Position numbers and translations under genes: made by a program. Positions 7,829-15,387 of a DNA stretch of 36,820 nucleotides are shown here, piece by piece (the first letter of the stretch is position 1; every line of letters starts with the position of its first letter). Below the pieces are notes generated by a model. It was given only the letters and a program-made list of their open reading frames with translations. It was not told the DNA's origin and ran no database searches. The stretch is from Syntrophomonadaceae bacterium (GTDB taxonomy: Bacteria > Bacillota > Dethiobacteria > DTU022), in assembly GCA_007119965.1 (NCBI GenBank), contig SKOR01000049.1:1-36820 (forward strand), in the 5' to 3' direction.

Positions 7829-9019
7829 CTAACTGTTTTTCTTTTGCAGAACTGATATCCCCGGAAGCTCTTTCCCTTCCCAAAACTCAAGGGTAGCCCC
7901 TCCGCCGGTTGAAACAAAGTCTATGTACTTAGAAAGGCTCAATGCCTCTAGCGCAGCAACGAGATCCCCGCCGCCGATGACGGAATAAGCGCTGCCCTGG
8001 GCAACAGCCTGGGCAACAACATCGGTGCCGTTGTCAAAAGGCGGCACTTCAAACACACCCAGGGGGCCGTTCCAAACAACCATTGCAGATTCTTCAATAT
8101 AAACGGAGTAGATGGCCGATGTTTCCGGACCGATATCGACAGCTTTCCATTCAGGGCCTATTTGATCAGGAGGGACCACTTCTGAGTAGCTGCCCGGGGC
8201 CAGTTCCCTGGTTACGGCCAGATCAATCGGTAAAACAAGGCGGCACCTGCTGTTTTTACTCTCCCTGATCAGAGCTTTAGCTTCTTCAACCTGGTTTTTT
8301 TCATAAAATGAAGCACCGAGGTTATAGCCTTCCGCCGCTAAAAATGTGTTTGCCATGCCGCCCCCGACCAGGAGGTTGTCAGCCAGGCTTAAGAAGCGCC
8401 TGATTACATTGATTTTATCTGAGACCTTGGCCCCGCCAAGTATTGCGGTCAGTGGCCGGCGCGGGTTTTCCAGGCAGGTGGAAAGCTCTTCGATTTCTTT
8501 TTTCATCAGCAGGCCTGCTACGGCCGGAAGGTAGGAAGCTACCCCTGCAGTGGAAGCATGGGCGCGGTGGGCGGTACCGAAAGCATCGTTGACAAAAAGG
8601 TCAAAGGGCTCAGCCAGCCGGCGGGCAAAGTCAGGATCATTTTCTTCCTCGCCTTTTTCAAACCGCAGGTTCTCCAGAAGCAGCAGTTCCCCGTCTTTCA
8701 TCCTGCGCACAGCTTCGCTTAACCCTGTCCCTGCAACAGTATCAAGCTTATGGACTGTTCGTCCGAGGATTTCCGTCAACCTGTCCGCAATGGGATTCAT
8801 CATTAAGTCCGGACTGTATTTCCCGCCCGGACGACCCAGGTGCGAAGCCAAAACAAGCCTCGCGCCGCCGTTAAGCAGCATTTCAATTGTCGGCAGGGCG
8901 GCCCTGATCCGGCTGTCATCACGAACCAGGCCTTCGTTCAGCGGAACATTAAAATCAACCCGCATCAATACATTTTTGCCGTTTACATCAACATCTTGAA
9001 CACTTTTTATCTCAACCAC
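7829..9019 (-). CDS. pgk: Phosphoglycerate kinase
   Basis: Phosphoglycerate kinase transfers phosphate from 1,3-bisphosphoglycerate to ADP. The 396-residue protein shows the substrate-binding MRVDFNVPLN near residue 20, ASHLGRPGGKY near 59, LLLENLRFEKGEEENDP, NDAFGTAHRAHAS, the hinge-region AILGGAKVSDKI, and nucleotide-binding VWNGPLGVFE and VIGGGDLVAAL. It starts at GTG 9019 with GGTGG eight bases upstream. It follows rpoN by 20 bases. The usual upstream partners cggR and gapA are absent from this locus. Confidence 0.98.
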   Translation of the reverse strand: MVEIKSVQDVDVNGKNVLMRVDFNVPLNEGLVRDDSRIRAALPTIEMLLNGGARLVLASHLGRPGGKYSPDLMMNPIADRLTEILGRTVHKLDTVAGTGLSEAVRRMKDGELLLLENLRFEKGEEENDPDFARRLAEPFDLFVNDAFGTAHRAHASTAGVASYLPAVAGLLMKKEIEELSTCLENPRRPLTAILGGAKVSDKINVIRRFLSLADNLLVGGGMANTFLAAEGYNLGASFYEKNQVEEAKALIRESKNSRCRLVLPIDLAVTRELAPGSYSEVVPPDQIGPEWKAVDIGPETSAIYSVYIEESAMVVWNGPLGVFEVPPFDNGTDVVAQAVAQGSAYSVIGGGDLVAALEALSLSKYIDFVSTGGGATLEFWEGKELPGISVLQKKNS

Positions 9020-9039
9020 TCATTTCACCACCAGGCAGT

Positions 9040-10458
9040 TTAGGAATTTCGTCGTTTATAAGATGCGGGAATGGATATTTCTTCCCGGTACTTGGCAACA
9101 GTCCGGCGCGATATATTAATATCCTGCTCTTTGAGCATTTCAGCAAGGCACTGATCACTGAGCGGTTTAGCCCGGTCCTCAGCTTTGACCATTTCCTGGA
9201 TATAGTTTTTGATGCTGTGTGAAGAATAATCAGTCCCTCCGACACCGGTCAGGCCGCTGGAAAAGAAAAACTTCAGGGGGAAGAGGCCCCGCGGAGTCTG
9301 GATGTATTTATTGGCTGTTGCCCTGCTGACAGTCGATTCATGCACCCCGACATTCAGGGCAACATCTTTTAAAGTCAGCGGCTTGAGCTTTTTAATCCCC
9401 TCGTCTAAGAAAGGCTCCTGGATATCAACAATTTGCTGGGAGACCTTGTGCAGGGTTAAGCGCCGCTGTTCGATACTGCGAATCAGCCAGACCGCTTTTT
9501 CAATTTTATTTTTTACAAACGTAGCTACCTGCTCATCATTAGAGCTATTTTTAAGCATTTTCTGGTAAAAAGGGCTGATTGTCAGGTGAGGAACACTGCT
9601 GTCATTCCCCGTAACTGAATATTTGCCGTCAATTTTTTCGACGATCACATCAGGAATGATATAACGGGTTTCTTCCCCTTCACCGAAAACTGATCCCGGC
9701 TTGGGGTTTAGGGTGCGAATATGTTCCACAGCCTCCTGCACCGCTTCTTCCCTGCACTTAAGGCGGGAGGCAATATAACCGTAGCGGCCGTCGGCAGCAG
9801 CGGGCAGGTAGTTCCTGACGACCTCGATCGCCAGGGGCGGCGGGGAACCGTTTTTCCTGAGCTGCAGCATCAGGCATTCCTGCAGGTTACGGCAGCCTAT
9901 CCCGGCGGGCTCGAGCTTGTGGACTATGCGGAGACCCGCTTCAAGTTCCTTTGTGCTGACCCCGAGCGCCGCTGTCAAATCTTCAAGATCACCCTGCAGG
10001 TAACCATTTTGGTCGAGATTTCCAGTCAGGTAAGCAGCAATGCTGTACTGGCGGCTGGTAAGCGAGAGCATGCGCAGCTGGCCAAGCAGGTCCTCTACCA
10101 TGCTGCTTTCCGACCCTGAACAATTCTCTATGGCAGATTGGTACTCAGACCTGTCTGCAGGCTTGCCGGGTGAGGTCATTGCCGAATCAAGGTCCATATC
10201 GCGAAAATATTCTTCCCATGGAAATTCATCTTCAGCGGCCTTTTCCGTAGATGCTTCAGCGGGCGGCTCAGGTTCTTCAGTTTTTTCGGGTTCCTTCGGC
10301 TCCAGAACTTCCAGGGCCGGATTACTCAAAAGCGCCTCCTGGATGTGATCCTGCAGCTCCAGGGAGGAATACTGCAACAGGGTGATCGCCAGCTTGAGCT
10401 CAGGTGTCATGATCAACTTTTGGGTTTGTTCAAGCTTCAGGTTGTAATCGAGCTTCAC
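9040..10458 (-). CDS. rpoN: RNA polymerase sigma-54 factor
   Basis: Sigma-54 (called SigL in Bacillus) directs RNA polymerase to -24/-12 promoters opened by AAA+ activators. The N-terminus is the Gln/Leu-rich activator-responsive region (LKLEQTQKLIMTPELKLAI, LLQYSSLELQ, NPALE), followed by an acidic linker (about 55-100), the core-binding region, a helix-turn-helix (LKDVALNVGVHESTVSRATANKY) and the C-terminal RpoN box SRRTVAKYRE. I chose GTG at 10458, which has GGAGGGAG five bases upstream and gives the family-typical N-terminus and a length of 472; an upstream in-frame start at 10515 lacks a site. It lies 20 bases before pgk, so the two are probably cotranscribed. The 117 bases upstream (10459-10575) show no convincing promoter or terminator. 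Confidence 0.96.
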   Translation of the reverse strand: MKLDYNLKLEQTQKLIMTPELKLAITLLQYSSLELQDHIQEALLSNPALEVLEPKEPEKTEEPEPPAEASTEKAAEDEFPWEEYFRDMDLDSAMTSPGKPADRSEYQSAIENCSGSESSMVEDLLGQLRMLSLTSRQYSIAAYLTGNLDQNGYLQGDLEDLTAALGVSTKELEAGLRIVHKLEPAGIGCRNLQECLMLQLRKNGSPPPLAIEVVRNYLPAAADGRYGYIASRLKCREEAVQEAVEHIRTLNPKPGSVFGEGEETRYIIPDVIVEKIDGKYSVTGNDSSVPHLTISPFYQKMLKNSSNDEQVATFVKNKIEKAVWLIRSIEQRRLTLHKVSQQIVDIQEPFLDEGIKKLKPLTLKDVALNVGVHESTVSRATANKYIQTPRGLFPLKFFFSSGLTGVGGTDYSSHSIKNYIQEMVKAEDRAKPLSDQCLAEMLKEQDINISRRTVAKYREEISIPASYKRRNS

Positions 10459-10575
10459 GGCAACTCCCTCCCTATCAGTATTCAGGCGGCATGCAAGAAA
10501 CAAGTCTGTTATCACATATTTCGCTTTTTTTTCCGGAATTCCTGCTACTTATTGATCAAGATGGCATGATCTTTG

Positions 10576-11520
10576 CTAGGAACGTGGCGAGGTTGCCTTG
10601 TCGAGAAGCTTTTCCAACTGTCTAAAACGGTGGCTCATCCCCGATTTGCTAACCGGTGGATTGACCATTTCGCCCAGCTCTTTGAATGAGGCCTCGGGGA
10701 AGCTTTTCCTGATCAAAGCCGCTTCCCGCAGGGCCGGGGTCAGGTTATCAAGACCAAACAGGCGGTCGACCTGCTCGATCACATCAAGCTGCTGCTGCGC
10801 AGAAGCTACAACTTTTTCAAGATTGGCTGTCTCACAGTTGACCAGCCGGTTAACCTGGTTGCGCATGCTTTTTACTACCCGCATGCTCTCTAACTGCAGC
10901 AGGGTGCTCCCGGCGCCGATGATGCGCAGGTAATCGGCCATGGCTTCGGCATTTTTAAAATAGATAAAAGCGCTGCCATTTCTTATCCGAAGCAGGGGCT
11001 CCAGGTTAAAAGACTGCAGGGTTTTTTGATAGACCTGGGCATCGTCAGCATTGCTGCAGTTAAGTTCGAGATGGTAGCCGGAGCGCCGGGATATGCTGAT
11101 GCTGCCCCCGGCCAAAAAAGCGCCCCGCAAAAAGGCTCTCTTACAGCAGGTTCGTTTCGGCCCTGAAGTAAATAAGCGGGGCAGGCTGAGCTGCCGCCCT
11201 GCTTCTTTGAGATCAAGATAAACCAGCAGGGCATCAACCTGATCATACCCGTAAACGCGAACCAGGAACTGATTTTTATGAAGCCGTTTTTCCTGCTGCC
11301 TGACAATGGTCGGTGAAGCTACACCCGCCATCCTGAGCAGGTTGAAAAGCCTGCGGGCAACAGCATAACCATCAACAGCTATACTTAGAATATGGGTATT
11401 ATGGCGGATGGTGTAATAGCCGTTTTTGAGCAGAAGGGCTTTCAGCTCCCAGGAGCTGCAGCAGGCGAGAGATTCCTCAGATCTGGCCAATTCTTGTTTT
11501 ACCTGACCGGTTAAAGACAA
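10576..11520 (-). CDS. whiA: DNA-binding protein WhiA
   Basis: WhiA is a DNA-binding protein with an N-terminal homing-endonuclease-like fold and a C-terminal helix-turn-helix; in Bacillus it affects division and chromosome segregation, and in Streptomyces sporulation. The 314 residues fit the family, with SLTGQVKQELAR at the start, CCKRAFLRGAFLAGGSIS in the middle, HLELNCSNADDA, and the C-terminal block IRKSFPEASFKELGEMVNPPVSKSGMSHRFRQLEK. Its start is TTG at 11520 with AGGGGGA nine bases upstream. It follows rapZ by 17 bases, with no yvcK in between, and no crh (HPr-like) gene follows. Confidence 0.96.
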   Translation of the reverse strand: MSLTGQVKQELARSEESLACCSSWELKALLLKNGYYTIRHNTHILSIAVDGYAVARRLFNLLRMAGVASPTIVRQQEKRLHKNQFLVRVYGYDQVDALLVYLDLKEAGRQLSLPRLFTSGPKRTCCKRAFLRGAFLAGGSISISRRSGYHLELNCSNADDAQVYQKTLQSFNLEPLLRIRNGSAFIYFKNAEAMADYLRIIGAGSTLLQLESMRVVKSMRNQVNRLVNCETANLEKVVASAQQQLDVIEQVDRLFGLDNLTPALREAALIRKSFPEASFKELGEMVNPPVSKSGMSHRFRQLEKLLDKATSPRS

Positions 11521-11537
11521 TTACAAGGTTCCCCCTG

Positions 11538-12401
11538 TCAGTTTTTATTGATATCCCTGTGCTCAACACTCAGAGTGAAGCGCGAACCCAGGGCTCGGCC
11601 GAGTTCATCGGCAAGGACTACGGAACGATGCTTCCCGCCTGTACAGCCTATGCTGATTATGAGGCTGGTCTTCCCTTCCTTAACATAGAACGGTATTGAA
11701 AACTCCAGCAGATCTTTAACTTTCTTAAAGTAACTGGCGGTTTCCGCCCAGCGCCACAGGTAATCTTTAACCTGTTCTTCTTCGCCGGTTAAAGGCTTCA
11801 GGTGCTCAACATAATGAGGGTTGGGTAAAAACCGCACATCGAATACAAGATCGGAATCGGGAGGCAGGCCGTATTTAAAACCGAAAGACACTATCCGGAT
11901 TTGCATGTTCTTTTCCCGCAGTTCCGGTTCATAGATCTCCACTATCTTTGCTTTTAATTCCCAGGGCTTAAGTGTAGAAGTATCAATTTCACGGCTGGCT
12001 TTGCCCCTGATTTCACTAAGCGCTTCTCGTTCTTTTTTTATCGCTTCCGGCAGGCTCATATTCCCCAGGGGATGGCGGCGGCGGGTTTCTTTGTAACGCC
12101 TGATCAAAACCTGTTCATCTGCCACCAGGTAGAGGATCTCATAGTCTGCGTTTTGCCCTTCCAGCTCCCGAAGAGCTTCAAAAAGATCTTCAAAAAACGC
12201 CGCACCGCGCATATCACATACCAGGGCTACTTTCTTGTTCTCAGACTGAATAAACAGTTCGGTAAATTTAGGGATCAGGGTCGGCGGCATATTATCCACG
12301 CAGTAGTAACCCAGGTCTTCAAAACAGTTCAGGGCATGGCTTTTGCCTGCACCCGACATACCGGTGATTAAGATAATTCGCATGCCATTTGCTTCGCTCA
12401 T
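11538..12401 (-). CDS. rapZ: RapZ/YvcJ-family nucleotide-binding protein
   Basis: RapZ-family proteins bind nucleotides with an N-terminal P-loop domain. In E. coli RapZ is an RNA-binding adaptor for GlmZ decay; the Bacillus homologue YvcJ binds and hydrolyses GTP and affects competence. Visible marks are Walker A GMSGAGKS (residues 14-21), the CVDNMPP segment, RRRHPLG, DTSTLKPWELK, and the C-terminal ligand-binding half with DVRFLPNPHYVEHLKPLTG and SIGCTGGKHRSVVLAD. I place the start at ATG 12401, seven bases after GGAGG, giving 287 residues; a GTG at 12422 would overlap that ribosome site. It forms a tight pair with whiA. Confidence 0.95.
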   Translation of the reverse strand: MSEANGMRIILITGMSGAGKSHALNCFEDLGYYCVDNMPPTLIPKFTELFIQSENKKVALVCDMRGAAFFEDLFEALRELEGQNADYEILYLVADEQVLIRRYKETRRRHPLGNMSLPEAIKKEREALSEIRGKASREIDTSTLKPWELKAKIVEIYEPELREKNMQIRIVSFGFKYGLPPDSDLVFDVRFLPNPHYVEHLKPLTGEEEQVKDYLWRWAETASYFKKVKDLLEFSIPFYVKEGKTSLIISIGCTGGKHRSVVLADELGRALGSRFTLSVEHRDINKN

Positions 12402-12431
12402 CTCGGGTAACCTCCACTTCACCTGACAGGT

Positions 12432-13262
12432 TTATTTGGGGTTGGCAGGCATACCGAGCACGTACTTTTCGATCACTTCAGCCACACCATCTTCCACGTT
12501 GGAAGAAGTAACCAGGTTGGCCGCCTGCAGGACCGCGGGACGGGCATTTGCCACAGCTACCCCTAAACCGGCATAACCAATCATATCCAGATCATTATGG
12601 CCGTCGCCGATAGCAATCACTTCCTCCTGCTTTATATTCTCCTGTTCCGCAAACCAGCTTAAAGCCTGCCCTTTTGTAGCTTTTTGATCAGTAATTTCGA
12701 GAAAATATGGGCGGGACTGGAGAATAGAAAGCTTTTCCCCGAAGATATCAATTAAACCGGTTTCAATCTGATCGATACTTCCATCCCAGCGGATTATACT
12801 CATTTTGCTGGGATTTGCACCGTTATCACTTAAAAAGCTGCTCAGCCTGCCAACCGGTTGCAGCTCTATCTTAGCCAGGGATTGGTAGTAGCGGGAGTAT
12901 TCATTTTCTTCACTGATATAGAGGTTGTCATTAATAAAAACAGAGACGTGACAGTCCCGGTGCTCTGCTTCTTCTGCAACAGCAGTCGCGAGCTTATTGT
13001 CCAGGGGTCGGTGCAGGATAATTTCCCTGCTTTGCGCTTTTTTTATAAGGGCCCCGTGGTAATTAATCAGGGGGTGATTGCCATTCAGCTGCAGATCGTC
13101 CATATAATGAACGCTGGTTTTAAACATTCTGCCGGTGGCGATAATAAACCTAACCCCCATGTCAACGGCTTTCAGAATTGCCTGCCTGTTCCTGGCAGAG
13201 ATCTTCGAATTTTCATCAAGCAATGTATCGTCCAAATCCACAGCAATTAGTCGGTAACGCAT
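12432..13262 (-). CDS. Cof-type HAD-IIB family hydrolase
   Basis: A haloacid dehalogenase-superfamily phosphatase of the Cof/YcsE/YwpJ type, probably acting on small phosphorylated metabolites; the substrate cannot be predicted. Motif I is AVDLDDTLLDE (nucleophile in DLDDT, near residue 9), motif II is in FIIATGRM, motif III includes the lysine of KATKGQALSWF, and motif IV is AIGDGHNDLDMI, followed by GLGVAVANA. The long C2-type cap lies between motifs II and III. The 276-residue length is usual. ATG at 13262 follows GAGGTG. It has its own extended -10 promoter and lies 30 bases upstream of rapZ, so it may head the rapZ-whiA transcript. Confidence 0.94.
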   Translation of the reverse strand: MRYRLIAVDLDDTLLDENSKISARNRQAILKAVDMGVRFIIATGRMFKTSVHYMDDLQLNGNHPLINYHGALIKKAQSREIILHRPLDNKLATAVAEEAEHRDCHVSVFINDNLYISEENEYSRYYQSLAKIELQPVGRLSSFLSDNGANPSKMSIIRWDGSIDQIETGLIDIFGEKLSILQSRPYFLEITDQKATKGQALSWFAEQENIKQEEVIAIGDGHNDLDMIGYAGLGVAVANARPAVLQAANLVTSSNVEDGVAEVIEKYVLGMPANPK

Positions 13263-13312
13263 TGATTAACACCTCAGCATAGTAATTCCCTGTTTTACAT
13301 ACAGTATAGCAT

Positions 13313-13321
13313 AAACACCGC
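13313..13321 (-). promoter_or_regulatory. Extended -10 promoter of the HAD-rapZ-whiA unit
   Basis: TGC TATACT (13321-13313) is an extended -10 element about 50 bases before the HAD start codon. No good -35 is found at 16-18 bases. The remaining part of the 122-base interval up to the uvrC stop shows no clear terminator. Confidence 0.55.
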
Positions 13322-13384
13322 TTACCTTTTAGAGAACAAATACGGCAGCTGGCGGACACCCAATTTACCTTTCAACCTCTTAAG

Positions 13385-15229
13385 TTAATGATCGCGGAGG
13401 TGACGGTAGATTGAGGTAGCAAGGGACTGGTTGATTGAAGGGACTGCTTCAAGTTCATCAACCGTAGCCTTCATTATATTTTCAGCGCTGCCGAAATGTT
13501 TGAGCAGTGCTGTCCGGCGGGCAGAACCGATGCCCGGGATATCTTCGAGAAGGGAATGTATGCTGCTGCGGCTTCTTCGCCTGCGGTGGCCGCTAACGGC
13601 AAAACGGTGAACCTCGTCCCGGATACGCTGAAGCAGCTGCAGCAGGCTGTTATTGGCGGCCAGGCGCATCGGCTCTGCCACCCCGGTCAGGAAAAGCTGG
13701 TCGGGGTTTTTAGCCAGGGCAATTACCGGCACGCCCTCCAGCGGGGTCCCAAGTAAAGCTTCAAATGCTGAGTTCAGCTGGCCCCTGCCCCCATCAATAA
13801 GGATCAGATCCGGCCTTCCCCAGCTGTCCCTGTATGCCCTTCTTTCCAAAACCTCGTGGAGGGCGGCGTAATCATCGCCACTCGGCGCCAGTTTAACATT
13901 AAAAGTTCTGTATTCGGCATGGTGGGGTTCCCCTTCAAGAAACACTACCATTGCACCCACCGTTTCGTCGCCGCGCAGGTGTGAAATATCGTAACCTTCA
14001 ATTCTATCTGGAAGCGCTTCCAGGCCTAACAGCCGGGACAGTTCTCCCAGTGGCTCTTCTGTTTTACGCCTGCGCTGCTCTTCTTCCTGCAGGCGCAAAA
14101 GACAATTGCGTCCGGCCAGTTCAACCATTTTTTTGAGCGCACCCCTTTTTGGGGCCCGCAGGTTTACTTTCCGGCCGGCTTTCCCTTTTAGCCACTGACT
14201 GAGCAGCTCTGTATCGGCAGGCTGATCGGAAACTGCCAGTTCAGGGGGAAGATCTTCTTCACGGTTATAATATGTTTTTAAAAAAGAGGCCATAACCTCA
14301 TCATTTTCGATATCTTCTGCTCCGCTGAGGGGGAAGTAGTCCTGCCGGAGCAGTTTACCATCCCTGATCCGGAAAAGATGAACGGCTGCACGCCTGCCGT
14401 AGCGTGCCAGCGCTATGATGTCACGATCGATACTATTTTTAATTGTAAGCATTTTTTGCTGCTGGCCTGCTACCCGCTGTAACGATAACAGCCGATCACG
14501 TAAAACAGCAGCGGCTTCAAAGCGCTGTTCGAGGGCAGCTTCTTCCATCTGCTGTTTCAATTTTCCTTCCAGTTCGCTGTAGCGGCCCTGTAAAAAAAGG
14601 GCAACCTGGTTTACCATCCTGCCGTAGTCATCGGGGCTTACTGCATCCTGCCCCCGGCAGGGCGCAAGGCAGCGTTTCATCTGGTAATTAAGACATGGAC
14701 GTTCAGCCGCCGGGCTGCCGTTCAGCGGCTGCCTGCAGCGGCGCAGGGGGAAAATAGCGCCTAAAAGGCGCATGGTCTCCCGAACAGCCCTGACATCGGT
14801 GTACGGGCCAAAACGGTGCTCTTCTTTACCCGGTACCGGTCTGTAGCGGCCTCGCCGGCTTCCCCTCTGGGAAAGACGCAGCAGCTCAAGGCGCGGATAT
14901 AGGTCAGCTGTCAGGACCAGGTAGGGGTAGTCCTTGTCATCTTTCAGGTTGACATTAAAACGGGGGCGGTATTCTTTGATCAAGCTGCATTCCAAAATCA
15001 GGGCCTCAACTTCAGTATCGGTAACAACGTAATCCAGATCAACCAGCCTGGCCTGAAGAGATCTCAGGCGCGGCGATCCACTAAGATTATCAACCAGGTA
15101 AGAACGCACTCTCTGACGAAGCGATAAAGCCTTGCCGACATAAATAACCCGATCTTCTTCATCTTTCAGCAGGTAAACACCGGGCTGATCGGGCAGGCGG
15201 CTTACTTTGTCTTTCAAACCTTCTAACAT
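13385..15229 (-). CDS. uvrC: Excinuclease ABC subunit C
   Basis: UvrC makes the dual incisions in nucleotide excision repair. The 614 residues show the GIY-YIG nuclease at the start (GVYLLKDEEDRVIYVGKALSL, with catalytic Arg/Glu further on), a cysteine set CRQPL...PCLNYQMKRCLAPC near 160-195 that in homologues binds an Fe-S cluster, the UVR domain LEQRFEAAAVLRDRL near 212-232, the RNase H-like endonuclease domain (IEGYDISHLRGDETVG and LILIDGGRGQLN), and C-terminal helix-hairpin-helix motifs (DIPGIGSARRTALLKHFGS). ATG at 15229 follows GGGG with a modest gap. Having uvrC next to uvrB-uvrA is convenient for function but not universal. Confidence 0.97.
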   Translation of the reverse strand: MLEGLKDKVSRLPDQPGVYLLKDEEDRVIYVGKALSLRQRVRSYLVDNLSGSPRLRSLQARLVDLDYVVTDTEVEALILECSLIKEYRPRFNVNLKDDKDYPYLVLTADLYPRLELLRLSQRGSRRGRYRPVPGKEEHRFGPYTDVRAVRETMRLLGAIFPLRRCRQPLNGSPAAERPCLNYQMKRCLAPCRGQDAVSPDDYGRMVNQVALFLQGRYSELEGKLKQQMEEAALEQRFEAAAVLRDRLLSLQRVAGQQQKMLTIKNSIDRDIIALARYGRRAAVHLFRIRDGKLLRQDYFPLSGAEDIENDEVMASFLKTYYNREEDLPPELAVSDQPADTELLSQWLKGKAGRKVNLRAPKRGALKKMVELAGRNCLLRLQEEEQRRRKTEEPLGELSRLLGLEALPDRIEGYDISHLRGDETVGAMVVFLEGEPHHAEYRTFNVKLAPSGDDYAALHEVLERRAYRDSWGRPDLILIDGGRGQLNSAFEALLGTPLEGVPVIALAKNPDQLFLTGVAEPMRLAANNSLLQLLQRIRDEVHRFAVSGHRRRRSRSSIHSLLEDIPGIGSARRTALLKHFGSAENIMKATVDELEAVPSINQSLATSIYRHLRDH

Positions 15230-15315
15230 ATCAATACCCCATCGGCTAAAATTTCAGGATCCACTCCATCAGCCTGGCTCTTCGACACTTTGCTGCAGTG
15301 GAAACCGGAATCATG

Positions 15316-15387
15316 ACCTAAAAAAGGTGTTTTGAGAACCGTCCCCGTTACACCTAAAAAAGGTGTTTTGAGAACCGTCCCCGTTAC
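15316..15387 (-). repeat. Two tandem 36-bp repeats carrying GGGGACGGTTCTC, overlapping the uvrA stop
   Basis: Two identical direct copies (15352-15387 and 15316-15351) read on the minus strand GTAACGGGGACGGTTCTC followed by AAAACACCTTTTTTAGGT. Each copy has an inverted repeat: ACACCT and AGGTGT around an A-run in the uvrA-proximal copy, and the shorter ACCT/AGGT in the other. The uvrA stop codon TAA (15386-15384) lies inside the first copy. The remaining spacer to uvrC (15230-15315) shows nothing I can name. From memory, GGGGACGGTTCT-type units are scattered in many clostridial genomes as REP-like elements; this window has only these two copies. Confidence 0.8.

Noticed and set aside
15316-15387. 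CRISPR array
   Set aside because: There are only two directly abutting copies with no spacers and no cas genes.
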